Shown one piece after another: positions 25,061-34,093 of a stretch of 45,687 nt of DNA (position 1 is the first letter of the stretch; every line of letters begins with the position of its first letter). This stretch comes from an uncultured Acidobacteriia bacterium (GTDB taxonomy: Bacteria; Acidobacteriota; Terriglobia; Bryobacterales; Bryobacteraceae), in assembly GCA_903925015.1 (NCBI GenBank), contig CAIYDY010000335.1, positions 1 through 45,687 on the forward strand, in the 5' to 3' direction. A model generated the notes under the pieces. That model was given only the letters and a program-made list of their open reading frames with translations. It did no database searches and was not told the origin of the DNA. The position numbers were made by a program, and so were the translations under genes.

Positions 25061-26029
25061 GTGCATACACACGACGACCATCACGGCCACGGCCACAGCC
25101 ACAACCACGCCGCAGGTGCCTCGAAAAAGGTTCTGGCTTGGTCACTGCTGGCGACTGGTGGGTTTGTGGTGTTCGAATTCGCCGCTGGCATCCGGGCCCA
25201 CAGTCTCGCCTTGATTTCCGACGCCGGCCACAATGCCACCGACGCGCTGGCCTTGTTGCTGGCCCTGTTCGCAGTGTATCTGCACAGCAAGCCGGCCGAT
25301 GAATCGCGCACCTACGGCTACCACCGGGCGGGTGTGCTGGCGGCTTTCGTCAACGCATTGGCTTTGATTTTGCTTTCGGGCTGGATTGTCTTCGAGGGCT
25401 GGGATCGTCTGCTGCACCCGGAACCTGTGAATGATTCGGCCATGATGTGGGTTGCGGCCGGTGCCATGGTGCTGAACGGTGGCATTATGCTGGCTCTGCA
25501 CTCCTCGGACCGGAACGACATCAATATGCGGGGAGCGTTTCTGCACATGCTTGGGGACCTGTTGGGCTCGGCCGCAATTGTCGTGGGTTCTTTGGTCATG
25601 CGGGCGACGGGCTGGACTCGTGTGGATCCGATTTTGTCACTGCTGATTTCGGGCTTGGTGGTTTGGACGGCGTGGGACGTCATCCGCGAGTCGCTCAACA
25701 TTCTTCTGGAAGGATTGCCGAAGGGCGTTCGCTTGGGTGAAGTCACGAAGTCGATGCGCGCGGTGAAGGGCGTCCTTGATGTCCACGACCTGCACATCTG
25801 GTGCATTGGTTCCAATTCCAGCGCGCTCAGTTGCCACGTCCTGATCGACGACATGCCGCCCTCCCAGAGCGATGCGATCTTGCACGACCTCAACCACGTG
25901 CTGAACGACCATTTCAAGATCCACCACACCACCGTCCAGTTCGAGCATGTCAGCTGTGCGATTTCGGATACCGGCTGCGTGATCCCGGTGGCGGGGCATG
26001 TGGCCCACCATCACCACCACGCGCATTAG
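25061..26029 (+). CDS. Cation diffusion facilitator (zinc/cadmium efflux, CzcD/ZitB-like)
   Basis: The protein has 322 residues from a GTG at 25061. The first 18 residues are very rich in His (THDDHHGHGHSHNH), a metal-binding tail. Six membrane helices include HNATDALALLLAL and HMLGDLLGSAAIVVG, whose HxxxD pairs in helices 2 and 5 form the transport zinc site. The cytoplasmic end has VLDVHDLHIWCIGSNSSALS. It closes with AGHVAHHHHHAH, a second His cluster. It would exchange Zn2+ or Cd2+ for protons. Confidence 0.9.
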   Translation: MHTHDDHHGHGHSHNHAAGASKKVLAWSLLATGGFVVFEFAAGIRAHSLALISDAGHNATDALALLLALFAVYLHSKPADESRTYGYHRAGVLAAFVNALALILLSGWIVFEGWDRLLHPEPVNDSAMMWVAAGAMVLNGGIMLALHSSDRNDINMRGAFLHMLGDLLGSAAIVVGSLVMRATGWTRVDPILSLLISGLVVWTAWDVIRESLNILLEGLPKGVRLGEVTKSMRAVKGVLDVHDLHIWCIGSNSSALSCHVLIDDMPPSQSDAILHDLNHVLNDHFKIHHTTVQFEHVSCAISDTGCVIPVAGHVAHHHHHAH

Positions 26030-26041
26030 GACTGGGCATAA

Positions 26042-27460
26042 GTGGAACAGTTTTCGTTGGATTTCGCCCCCCGGCCCAAGGCCGCCGCCAAGCCCGAAAA
26101 ACGGGAGCCCGATCCGCCGGCTCCGTTCCAGGCAAAGGCACCCGAGCGCAAGATCTATACCCTCCGAGAACTGAGCGATTCCCTTCGGGCCACTATTGAA
26201 CACGGGTTCACCAACATCCTTGTCTCGGGCGAAATCTCGGGAACAAAGCTGGTCCCCAGCGGTCATTGCTACTTTACGTTGAAGGACGCCGAGGCGCAGA
26301 TCAAGTGCGTCTGCTGGAAGCTCTCGTACTGGCGGCTGAAATTCAAGCCTCGGGATGGCGAGCAGGTCATCGTTCGCGGTCGGGTCGACATTTACGAGCA
26401 GCGCAGCGAGTACCAGTTCGTGGTGGAAACCATCGAGCCGCGAGGGCAAGGTGCGTTGCAGATGGCGTTCGACCAGTTGAAGCAAAAGCTGCTGGCCGAG
26501 GGGCTGTTCGAGGCCACGCGCAAGCGCCTTCTGCCAAAGTACCCGCGTCGCATCGGAATCGTCAGCTCCCCGCAGGGCGCCGTGATTCGGGATTTCATCG
26601 AGATTCTCTCCAGGCGGTTTCCGGGTCTGCATATCCGGCTGTTTCCGGCGAAGGTCCAGGGGCCGGGTTCCATCGAGGAAGTTTGCCGCGGGGTGGAAAT
26701 CCTGGGGAGCGGAGGCTGGGCGCAGCTTGTGGTGCTGGCGCGGGGCGGGGGATCGCTGGAGGATCTGTGGACCTTCAACGAGGAAACTGTGGCGCGGGCC
26801 ATCGCCGCGTGCCCGGTACCCGTGGTCTCGGCGATCGGCCACGAAACCGATGTGACCATCGCCGATTTTGTAGCCGACCTCCGGGCTCCCACGCCGTCGG
26901 CCGCCGCCGAGATGATCGTGTGTACCCGCCAGGAGTTGTTGGACCGGGTTTCGGGACTCCGGGGGCGCGCTGGCCAGTTGATGAAGTACCGCTTGGCGAT
27001 GCTGGCTCGGCGGCTCCACGAACAGGCCATCGGACGGGCCGAATCTCTTTTGCACCGGGCTCTGGCGAGGCGCACGCAGCGCGTGGACGACTTGGCGGAG
27101 CGCCTTCGCGCAGACATCCGGCAACAGCTGGCGGCCCGGGAAAAGGCGCGCCGGGGACTTGAGGACAAGCTCCGCTTTTTCGATATTCGCCCGCGTCTGC
27201 GTCGGGACCGCGAACGGCTCACGGATCTTTCGGTCAGGCTGAATGCGCTGGCACAGGCAGACTTGAACCGGCGTCGGCAGCGGCTGGAGCGGGCTTCGGC
27301 CAATTTGACCCAGCTGAATCCGCGACTGGTCCTTTCACGCGGCTATGCCATCGTTCTGGATGAGCGCGGCGCCATCGTGAAGGAGTCTGCCAACGCGGCG
27401 GCGGGGAGCGAGGTTCAGATCCTTTTCGCGACCGACGGTATTCGCGCGAAGGTTCTGTGA
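26042..27460 (+). CDS. xseA: Exodeoxyribonuclease VII large subunit
   Basis: The protein has 472 residues from a GTG at 26042. An OB-fold N-domain (YTLRELSDSLRATIEHGF, LVSGEISGTKLVPSGHCYFT) is followed by the catalytic part (PRRIGIVSSPQGAVIRDFI, LVVLARGGGSLEDLWTFNEE, VSAIGHETDVTIADFVADL, RAPTPSAAAEM), a coiled coil, and LSRGYAIV near the end. With XseB it degrades single-stranded DNA in both directions. No xseB is adjacent. The unusual Ala/Pro/Lys-rich start (residues 9-35) precedes the OB-fold. Confidence 0.93.
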   Translation: MEQFSLDFAPRPKAAAKPEKREPDPPAPFQAKAPERKIYTLRELSDSLRATIEHGFTNILVSGEISGTKLVPSGHCYFTLKDAEAQIKCVCWKLSYWRLKFKPRDGEQVIVRGRVDIYEQRSEYQFVVETIEPRGQGALQMAFDQLKQKLLAEGLFEATRKRLLPKYPRRIGIVSSPQGAVIRDFIEILSRRFPGLHIRLFPAKVQGPGSIEEVCRGVEILGSGGWAQLVVLARGGGSLEDLWTFNEETVARAIAACPVPVVSAIGHETDVTIADFVADLRAPTPSAAAEMIVCTRQELLDRVSGLRGRAGQLMKYRLAMLARRLHEQAIGRAESLLHRALARRTQRVDDLAERLRADIRQQLAAREKARRGLEDKLRFFDIRPRLRRDRERLTDLSVRLNALAQADLNRRRQRLERASANLTQLNPRLVLSRGYAIVLDERGAIVKESANAAAGSEVQILFATDGIRAKVL

Positions 27461-28503
27461 TGGCAACACCAGCGCGACTGCAGTCTGTGGACATCCTCCG
27501 TGGCTTGGTCATGGTCATCATGACGCTGGACCACGTGCGCGATTTCTACACGACTGGTGGTCCCCGCCCGGAGGATCTCGGCAAGGCGACGGCGGCGCTG
27601 TTCCTGACCCGCTGGATCACCCATTTCTGCGCTCCGACGTTCATGTTCACGGCTGGCTTGGGGGCGTACCTGGGTGGCAGCCGGAAATCGCGGGGCGAAC
27701 TTTCGCGATTCCTGTTGACGCGTGGACTGTGGCTGATGGTGCTTGCGGTAACTGTGGAGAACTTCGTGGTTTCGTTCCGGCCGGTTCCGGTCATGCTGAT
27801 CACGCTTTGGGCGCTCGGGGCAAGCATGGTGGCTTTGTCGGGGCTGGTTTGGCTACCGATGCGCCTGGTTGCGGTGCTGAGTGTCGCGGTGATTGCGGGA
27901 CACAACTTGGCCGATTCAGTGCAGGGCGTGGGGTTGTGGAATGTTCTGCACCGGCCCGGCGCATTTTCGATCGGGGGGATCACCGTTTTCGCCGCCTATC
28001 CCCTGATCCCGTGGTTTGCGGTGATGGCGGCCGGGTATGCCTTTGGTCCGATGCTGGAAGGGCCACGAAGCAGGTTGATTGCTTTAGGACTGTCGGTTAT
28101 GGCCGCATTCTTGGTGGTACGCGGACTCAATCTCTATGGCGACCCCAATCCGTGGATGCCTGGGCGGGCGGTACTTTCGTTCCTGAACGCGACCAAGCAA
28201 CCGCCTTCGCTGGATTTTCTGTTGATGACGCTGGGTCCGGCGATTGTCGTTCTCGGCTTGGTTTCTCACTGGCACCTGCCGGAGCGGCACCTGCTGCTGG
28301 TGCTGGGCCGGGTCCCGCTGTTTTACTACTTGATCCACCTGTGCGCAATCCACCTGACATCGCTATGGCTGGCCCCGCACGGCGTGTCCCTGACAGCCGT
28401 GTGGTTGATTTGGCCGCTGGTGGTTCTGGCGATGTACCCGCTTTGCGCCTGGTACGCCGGTATCAAGCGCCGCCGGACTGACTGCTGGCTGGGATATCTG
28501 TAA
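27460..28503 (+). CDS. DUF1624 (heparan-alpha-glucosaminide acetyltransferase-like) membrane protein
   Basis: The protein has 347 residues with about ten membrane helices. RLQSVDILRGLVMVIMTLDH followed by VRDFY and FCAPTFMFTAGLGAYL are the conserved start of DUF1624/HGSNAT-like acyltransferases; the His in LDH is the expected active residue. GRVPLFYYLIHL is near the end. The ATG at 27460 shares a base with the xseA stop (TGATG), with GAAGG at 27448-27452. Family members move acetyl groups across the membrane to sugars. The acceptor is unknown. Confidence 0.78.
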   Translation: MATPARLQSVDILRGLVMVIMTLDHVRDFYTTGGPRPEDLGKATAALFLTRWITHFCAPTFMFTAGLGAYLGGSRKSRGELSRFLLTRGLWLMVLAVTVENFVVSFRPVPVMLITLWALGASMVALSGLVWLPMRLVAVLSVAVIAGHNLADSVQGVGLWNVLHRPGAFSIGGITVFAAYPLIPWFAVMAAGYAFGPMLEGPRSRLIALGLSVMAAFLVVRGLNLYGDPNPWMPGRAVLSFLNATKQPPSLDFLLMTLGPAIVVLGLVSHWHLPERHLLLVLGRVPLFYYLIHLCAIHLTSLWLAPHGVSLTAVWLIWPLVVLAMYPLCAWYAGIKRRRTDCWLGYL

Positions 28504-28515
28504 CTCGGGAGGAAA

Positions 28516-28538
28516 CCGGGCGACCACGGATCGCCCGG
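28516..28538. terminator. Hairpin between convergent genes
   Basis: CCGGGCGA (28516-28523) pairs perfectly with TCGCCCGG (28531-28538) across a seven-base loop. It lies between the convergent DUF1624 and dienelactone hydrolase genes. There is only a weak T run (GTGTTT). Confidence 0.5.
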
Positions 28539-28549
28539 CTCATGGGTGT

Positions 28550-29464
28550 TTAGCCCCTGACGTACTTGCCGAACCAATCCACCGTGCGTCCAAACGCCAA
28601 CTCGGCCGCAGCCTTGTTGTAGCGCTCCGGAGTCGCATCGCAGTGGAACCCGTGGCCGCAACCGGCGTACAGGTAGCCTTCGTGGGTCACGCCCGCATCT
28701 TTCAGCGCCGCATCATAAGCGGGCCAAGCCTGTGCCAGGCGGGTGTCGTTCTGACCGTGGTGCACCAGGATGGCGGCCTTGATCTTGGCAATATCCTCTT
28801 TCACTGAGGGAGCGCCGCCGTAGAAAGGAGCCGCCGCCGAGAGATCCGTCCCGAGCCGGACGGCCAGATTATTCGAAACGCTTCCACCGTAACAGAAACC
28901 GGTGACCCCGATCTTGCCCGTGCAATCGGCGCGACCCTTCAGCCACAATGCAGCCGCTACCATGTCCTCGAACATCTTTTTGCCGTCGATTTTGCTGAAG
29001 AGCTGTCCACCGTGGTAGTCGTCGCCGGGGAAGCCACCTGACGATGTCAACCCATCCGGGGCGAACGCCATGAATCCGGCCAGCGCAAAACGGCGCGCAA
29101 CGTCCTCAATGTGTGGATTCAGTCCACGGTTTTCGTGGACCACCAGAACGCCGGGTAGTTTCGTCGGCTTTGCTTCGCGGGTGTCGGCGCTCACGGGCCT
29201 CACCAGATAACCTTTGATGCTGCCGTTTCCTTGCGGCGACGGCACGGTTTCGTAGCCCGCCTTGATCCGCTCGTCGGTTTTGGAAACCTGCTGGCCTGCC
29301 GCGTAGTTCGGCATCAGGGCGTCGGCAAGGGCCGCGACTGCGACGCTGCCGGTGGCGAATTTTTGAAGGCCGTCGAAGAATGACCTTCGGTCGATCTCGC
29401 CGTGGATGAACAGGTCGTACAACTCTAGGGCACCGCCGGGTACTTTGGATTTTCTCGTTTCCAT
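28550..29464 (-). CDS. Dienelactone hydrolase family protein, probably Tat-exported
   Basis: The protein has 304 residues; AGAGGAT seven bases before the ATG supports the start. The N-terminus contains DRRSFFDGLQKFATGSVAVA, a twin-arginine type signal after a 25-residue lead. The hydrolase fold has the catalytic Cys in VTGFCYGG, the Asp in HHGQNDTR and the His in GCGHGFHCD; LPGVLVVHENRGLNPHI is the conserved loop near the start. Family members open lactone rings or cleave esters; this subgroup is often annotated as carboxymethylenebutenolidase. The substrate is unknown. Confidence 0.85.
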   Translation of the reverse strand: METRKSKVPGGALELYDLFIHGEIDRRSFFDGLQKFATGSVAVAALADALMPNYAAGQQVSKTDERIKAGYETVPSPQGNGSIKGYLVRPVSADTREAKPTKLPGVLVVHENRGLNPHIEDVARRFALAGFMAFAPDGLTSSGGFPGDDYHGGQLFSKIDGKKMFEDMVAAALWLKGRADCTGKIGVTGFCYGGSVSNNLAVRLGTDLSAAAPFYGGAPSVKEDIAKIKAAILVHHGQNDTRLAQAWPAYDAALKDAGVTHEGYLYAGCGHGFHCDATPERYNKAAAELAFGRTVDWFGKYVRG

Positions 29465-29519
29465 CAGTCAGATCCTCTTCGGGAGGATATCACGTTTCCG
29501 GGTTCGTGATTCTTTCGGT

Positions 29520-30443
29520 CTAGGCCAAGCCCCGGACCCGGGCACCGCCATGGGCTTGGCGAATTTGTCGGACGACGATGTCGCCCTGTGGGTCCGTCGC
29601 CGGATTTACGGGTACGAACAGCACGGTGTCTTCCCGCCTTGCAGATACATTGCAAGCCACCAGGGCCCGCATCATCCAGATTGCGGCCTTGACGCTGGGG
29701 CAAACGACGCCTAGCCAGCCGTCGCATGGCGTCGGCGAGGGGGGCAGGCCTGTTGCGGCGAGGATCTTGTCGCCGAGAACATTCCTCAGTTCACGGTCGG
29801 AGTCCGGTTGGAACCCGTAACCCTCCACTGCGGGTTGGATCAGTGGAGATTCGGCTTCCAGTGCTGCGAACAGTCCCTCGATTTCGCGCTGTTGGGCCGT
29901 TCCCACGTGACCCTGCCAGTAGTGGCAGGTTTTCGCGATGGAAGTGATTACGTTCTTGATTTCCTTTTCGATTCGGTAGTTTGGGCCAGCCGGCAGATCC
30001 AGAAGACTGCCCTCGCAATGTGCGGACACATTTTCCATTGCGATTGCGCGCGCCAGCCAGCTGGCCATCACGGCGTCGTCGCAATCGACTTGGACCCAGC
30101 CTGGAACCGGCGACGGCATTACTGCCAAGTGCGTCACCATCCGGATTCCCCGGCAAATCTCCTGCACCACTTCGCGGTAGCGCTCCGGGGCCTGTTGGAT
30201 TTCGCCTCTGGAGGCTGGGAGCAAGAGTTTGCCCTTGTGCGGTGGCCCTCCGGCCATTGCGAGATCGCAGAAGGCTCCCCAGATGTCATCCCACGCGACT
30301 TTGCCATCGTCCCCAAACTTGACGCTTGCCGAACCCATCGAAACGGGGGCTACATCCTCGTACCGATCCTGATAGTCCTTCGGAAGGATTGCCCGGACGC
30401 GCAGTTCCAAGGCCTCGAATGCGCGCCGGTCCTCCGGGTTCAT
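29520..30443 (-). CDS. Conserved protein of unknown function
   Basis: The protein has 307 residues from an ATG at 30443, chosen because GGGAGG at 30453-30458 (minus strand) is nine bases upstream; the frame is open to 30521 but without a ribosome site. No family was recognised. MNPEDRRAFEALELRVRAIL is an acidic-basic start. Two similar segments, DCDDAVMASWLARAIAMENV with SAHCEGSLLDLPAGP, and CPSVKAAIWMMRALVACNV with SARREDTVLFVPVNP, suggest an internal duplication of a small alpha-beta unit. There is no signal peptide or membrane helix, so it is probably cytoplasmic. Confidence 0.6.
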   Translation of the reverse strand: MNPEDRRAFEALELRVRAILPKDYQDRYEDVAPVSMGSASVKFGDDGKVAWDDIWGAFCDLAMAGGPPHKGKLLLPASRGEIQQAPERYREVVQEICRGIRMVTHLAVMPSPVPGWVQVDCDDAVMASWLARAIAMENVSAHCEGSLLDLPAGPNYRIEKEIKNVITSIAKTCHYWQGHVGTAQQREIEGLFAALEAESPLIQPAVEGYGFQPDSDRELRNVLGDKILAATGLPPSPTPCDGWLGVVCPSVKAAIWMMRALVACNVSARREDTVLFVPVNPATDPQGDIVVRQIRQAHGGARVRGLA

Positions 30444-30561
30444 CAGGATCATCCTCCCAGCCACCATTGCGGTGTTCAAAAATGCAGTGCTCAAGAATTC
30501 CGATATTGACAATGTTCCCACTTCCCGAGGTACGTACGGCCTCGCGATTTGGATTGGGCAC

Positions 30562-31437
30562 CTACACTGCGAACTTGCGCACGGCCTTCAACAGCTCCGG
30601 CACGATCAAGGGCACCGCTGTCATGGCGTCCTTCTCCTCGTACTCCAAGGACACGAAACCACGGTAGCCGCCCTTGGCGAACAGTCCGAACAAGCGCTCG
30701 TAGTCGGTCTTTTCCTTCTTACCATCGGGAGTGGAAATGGTGGCCTTGATGTGGGTGCTGACGGCGTAGGGGATCGACATTTCCACCTGCTTGTAGCCGT
30801 CCTTGGGGAAGTTTCCGGCGTCGAGGTTCATGCCTGCCCACGGCGAATCGGTCTGCTGGACAATCTTGATGGTGGGTTCGGCTGTGGTTGTGAGGCCGCC
30901 ATCGTCCTCCACTCCCAAGATGATGCCCTTGGTTCCGGCATATTCGGCACCGCGTTTGAGGGTTTCCACGGCGAGGGCGATGGCCTGGTCCTCGGTGGAG
31001 CCTTTCGGGATGGTCCCGCCGAAGACGCGCACATGCGTTGCACCCAGTTTTTCGGCCACGTCGACCCATTTCTTGATTTCGGCCACTTCCTTGGCCTGCA
31101 GATCGGGTGTGGGTTGGCAGAGGCGGATCCGGGCGGCGACGCTGTAGAGGGAAATCCCGTTCTTGTAGGCTGTACGGCGCAGGTCCGCCAAGTAGGCGGC
31201 GGATGTGTCGGGGAACCAGTACACGGTGGTGTCCAAGCCTTCGAGGCCGAAATCCGCCGTCATGCGGATGACGTCCTGGTAGGTCAACTTCTTCGATTCC
31301 AGCTCGCCACGGTAGGTGTACGCTACCAAGCCAGCCCGCAGACGGCCGCGTAGCGCGGTTTGTGCCTCGGCCGGTCCTGCACCTTGGGCCGCCAAGCCGA
31401 GCGCCGGAATGCTCTTCAGAAGATCTCGTCTGTTCAT
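30562..31437 (-). CDS. Sugar phosphate isomerase/epimerase (xylose isomerase-like TIM barrel), Tat-exported
   Basis: The protein has 291 residues; GGGGAG six bases before the ATG supports the start. MNRRDLLKSIPALGLAAQG is a twin-arginine signal. The barrel follows: FGLEGLDTTVYWFP, KLGATHVRVFGG, KGIILGVEDDGG, MNLDAGNFPKDG, HIKATIS and FVSLEYEEKD, with the metal-binding Glu and Asp residues of the AP_endonuc_2 family (E in VEDD, D in NLDAGN, H in THIK, E near the end). Secreted members of this kind are abundant in Acidobacteria and Planctomycetes. It follows the BNR gene two bases after its stop and is co-transcribed. The sugar is not known. Confidence 0.82.
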   Translation of the reverse strand: MNRRDLLKSIPALGLAAQGAGPAEAQTALRGRLRAGLVAYTYRGELESKKLTYQDVIRMTADFGLEGLDTTVYWFPDTSAAYLADLRRTAYKNGISLYSVAARIRLCQPTPDLQAKEVAEIKKWVDVAEKLGATHVRVFGGTIPKGSTEDQAIALAVETLKRGAEYAGTKGIILGVEDDGGLTTTAEPTIKIVQQTDSPWAGMNLDAGNFPKDGYKQVEMSIPYAVSTHIKATISTPDGKKEKTDYERLFGLFAKGGYRGFVSLEYEEKDAMTAVPLIVPELLKAVRKFAV

Positions 31438-31439
31438 GT

Positions 31440-32543
31440 TTACTCCCCAGTCGCGAATGTCACAGAATACACCGGTGGCAGGTGGTCTGCCAGCAGATGC
31501 CACGAATCGCCGCCGTTGCGGGTGTAATAGACGGCACCGTTCTGGGTCCCGAAATAGACCCCGGCGGGAGAACAGTCGTCCGAGGTCATGGCCTCGCGCA
31601 CAATCAGATCGAATGCGTTCTCCTGCGGCAAGCCTTTGCCGAGAAGCTCCCAGTTCTTTCCGCCATCCCTGCTTCGCGCCACGCGCAGCTTTCCATCCGG
31701 CACAAATCTTTGGGCGGGGGAAATGATTGGCACGGTGAAGAGTGTTTCGTCCTCGTCGGCCGGCACGGCGAGGGCGAAGCCGAAGCGGCTGGGTAGTCCC
31801 TCGGAAATGTCAGTCCACTTTTTGCCGCCGAATTTCGCCTTGTAGACGCCACAGTGGTTCTGTTGGTAGAGATCAGTGGGCTTGCGGGGGTGCGCTTTCA
31901 GCTTGTGGACGCACTGGCCCACTTCCGGGTACTTGTTGGGTGCGAAATCGGCCAGCACGTCCTTGTTGTGCGGCTCCCAAGTCGCCCCGAGGTCGCTAGA
32001 TCGGAAGGCACCAGCCGCCGAAATTCCAACCACGATGCGGCTCTTTCCCAAGGGTTGGATCGAGTGGACCATCATGCCGCCAGCCCCGGCCATCCAGTTT
32101 TTCTCGCGGGTCGGGTGCATGGACAGGCCTTCGACCATCTTCCAGGATGCCCCGTTGTCGTTGCTCCGGAAGAGGACGCCAGGGTCTCCACCCAGCCAAA
32201 CACCGCCGGGGTCGTCCGCCGCACCCGGTGCGATGTGCCAAATGCGCTTGATGGTGGCGGGTTTGCCGTCCACATCCGGGAGTCCGTTGACGGTCAAGCC
32301 TTCCTCGGATTGCTTCCAATTTTTGCCGCCGTCCTCGCTGACGTGCAGGTGGGAGCCGAACCACGCGGTTCCGACGGCAGCGAAGTAGCGCGCGGGGTCC
32401 CTTGGGTCCTGGGCGACGTGGTGGACTTCCTGTCCGACGAACCGCGGCTCGTCCAATTCCCATTTCTTCCGGTCACTGGATCGGAAACGGAAGGCACCCT
32501 TGCGGGTTCCAACCCAAATCTCAACAGGCTTTGACTTGGCCAT
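31440..32543 (-). CDS. BNR/sialidase-like beta-propeller protein
   Basis: The protein has 367 residues without a signal peptide. It contains repeated Asp-box motifs: SEDGGKNWKQSEEGL, RSNDNGASWKMVEGL, SSDLGATWEPHNKD, SRDGGKNWELLGKGL and TRNGGDSWHLLADHL. They are the S-x-D-x-G-x-x-W pattern of sialidase and sortilin-type propellers. The start ILWVGTRKGAFRF-like segment (IWVGTRKGAFRF) is common to a widely conserved 'exo-alpha-sialidase' group. Catalytic residues of a true sialidase were not identified, so it may be a binding scaffold. It lies directly upstream of the sugar isomerase. Confidence 0.75.
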   Translation of the reverse strand: MAKSKPVEIWVGTRKGAFRFRSSDRKKWELDEPRFVGQEVHHVAQDPRDPARYFAAVGTAWFGSHLHVSEDGGKNWKQSEEGLTVNGLPDVDGKPATIKRIWHIAPGAADDPGGVWLGGDPGVLFRSNDNGASWKMVEGLSMHPTREKNWMAGAGGMMVHSIQPLGKSRIVVGISAAGAFRSSDLGATWEPHNKDVLADFAPNKYPEVGQCVHKLKAHPRKPTDLYQQNHCGVYKAKFGGKKWTDISEGLPSRFGFALAVPADEDETLFTVPIISPAQRFVPDGKLRVARSRDGGKNWELLGKGLPQENAFDLIVREAMTSDDCSPAGVYFGTQNGAVYYTRNGGDSWHLLADHLPPVYSVTFATGE

Positions 32544-32588
32544 GATTTACGTAGTTTACAGCCGATTCAGCTCGACTGCAAACGAAAG

Positions 32589-32618
32589 GGCCCGGCATCC
32601 AGAGGCGGATGCCGGGCC
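32589..32618 (-). terminator. Strong hairpin terminator of the DUF1111 gene
   Basis: GGCCCGGCATCC (32589-32600) and GGATGCCGGGCC (32607-32618) form a perfect 12-bp stem with a six-base loop. On the minus strand it is followed by CCTTTCGTTT. It sits 27 bases after the stop of the di-heme gene. Confidence 0.75.
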
Positions 32619-32644
32619 AAACGGGCCATCGTGTATTTGTTTCC

Positions 32645-33976
32645 CTAGAGCGAACGCAGGAAGTTGAGCAAGTCCTGCTTGGCCTGCGCGGAGAGGGCGT
32701 TGTAAGCCCCCACCACCTGATTCGCTTCAGATCCTTGGCTGGCGTGCGCCGTAATCGCCGTGCCAAGGTCGTTGGTCCGGCCGTCATGGAGGAAGAACAG
32801 CCGCGAACCGAGGCCCCAGAGCGGAGCAGTCCGCCAGTCGCCGCCATTGGCATTGCCTTGGCTCACGCCGTCGGCCAAGCCTTGGCCCATGTTGTGCAGC
32901 GCGAGGTCCGAATACAGCCGGACCGGTTTGTTGCTGAGGGCCGCAATGCTGGACGGACCGGTCTGCATAGTGGGCGTGTGGCAGAGTGCGCATCCGAGTG
33001 AGATGAAGACTTGGGAGCCGCGTTGGAGAGACTGCGGATCGCCAGCCGGTTGGCCTGGTTGCGGTGCGTCGAGCAGGCGCATGAACAAGGCCAGCCCGGT
33101 CAGGTCGCTCATGCTCTTCACGGGATTGGTTTCGCTGAGGTTGGTGTGGTCCTCGGGAGTGCCGTTGGTGGCGCAGCCGGGGGTTTCATCCCGCTCGTTG
33201 GGAAACAGTTCGTTGGTGACGCCCTGTTCCACGTTGTAGGCCTCGCCGGCGAACATCAACAGGGACTTGTTCTGGGCCTTCCAGCCGAAGCGTGTAATCG
33301 TGCCGTCGTTGCCGTTGCGGTTCTCATGCCCGCCGATGCCGAGTTGGCGCTTCTGCGGTGCGTTCGCGGCGAGGTTGGCCATGATGGTGGATTCCTGAAT
33401 CGCCTCGATCATTCCGCCACCAAAGACCGGCGTCGGGATGCGGAGCGAGAGATTCTTCTGCGACGCGGCAGTGGCGAAGTCCGGCTGCGTGATCCTGCAA
33501 TTGCCGGCATCCGACCGGCCCGAGATCACGAAGAGCGCATGGACGCCACCGTCCGGGGATCCGTCGGCATTCTTCACAAAACGCGCCACGCGAACAGGTC
33601 CGTTTTGTTGTATGAACTGGGGCAGGGTGTTCCGTGCTCCGAAATTCGTGGCCACTCCCACTTGGGGATTGATGTTGGGGCTGGTGCCTCCCACGCCGGG
33701 GTGGGCGTGGCATTGGGCACAGCTATTGCCGTTGAACCGTGGCCCGAGCCCCACGCCGGGCGCTCCTGGCTGGGTTCCGGAGACAGAGTCGACCTCTGAG
33801 AACCGCGATCTTCCTTCGTTGAACCACGCCACCTCCGTAGCGTTCAGGCCGGGAAGGGGGTGGCCTGAATTGTTGTTGTTGTTTGGGCCGGGGTGGGGGC
33901 CGGGGTCGTTTTGGGCCAACAGAGCCCGCCCGGTAAGAGCACCCGCTAGGAGAATCACATTGGTGAGTCTGGACAT
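32645..33976 (-). CDS. DUF1111 di-heme oxidoreductase (thiol oxidoreductase/DHOR)
   Basis: About 443 residues from the ATG at 33976, which begins a signal peptide (SRLTNVILLAGALTGRALLA, then Q). A Pro/Asn-rich linker with five Asn in a row follows. Heme sites are CAQCH (86-90) and CALCH near residue 350; FLHDGR near the end and GAGGMIEAI-like (FGGGMIEAIQESTI) segments are typical of DUF1111. The family consists of periplasmic di-heme c-type cytochromes related to MauG and cytochrome c peroxidases. The electron partner is unknown. The frame is open upstream to 34039 but without a better start. Confidence 0.85.
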   Translation of the reverse strand: MSRLTNVILLAGALTGRALLAQNDPGPHPGPNNNNNSGHPLPGLNATEVAWFNEGRSRFSEVDSVSGTQPGAPGVGLGPRFNGNSCAQCHAHPGVGGTSPNINPQVGVATNFGARNTLPQFIQQNGPVRVARFVKNADGSPDGGVHALFVISGRSDAGNCRITQPDFATAASQKNLSLRIPTPVFGGGMIEAIQESTIMANLAANAPQKRQLGIGGHENRNGNDGTITRFGWKAQNKSLLMFAGEAYNVEQGVTNELFPNERDETPGCATNGTPEDHTNLSETNPVKSMSDLTGLALFMRLLDAPQPGQPAGDPQSLQRGSQVFISLGCALCHTPTMQTGPSSIAALSNKPVRLYSDLALHNMGQGLADGVSQGNANGGDWRTAPLWGLGSRLFFLHDGRTNDLGTAITAHASQGSEANQVVGAYNALSAQAKQDLLNFLRSL

Positions 33977-34093
33977 GTATTCAGTAAAGGCTCCGAACGT
34001 AAAGGCTTCGTGCGCCAAACCGGTGGAACTGTAAAGCAACGGTAAAAGGTAGCCCGCGGCCCTAGGAAGTTCGTTCTAATTGAATTTCAGGCC

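Noticed and set aside
25637-27124. 495-codon frame antisense to the cation efflux and xseA genes
   Set aside because: It crosses two well-supported genes and shows no family features.
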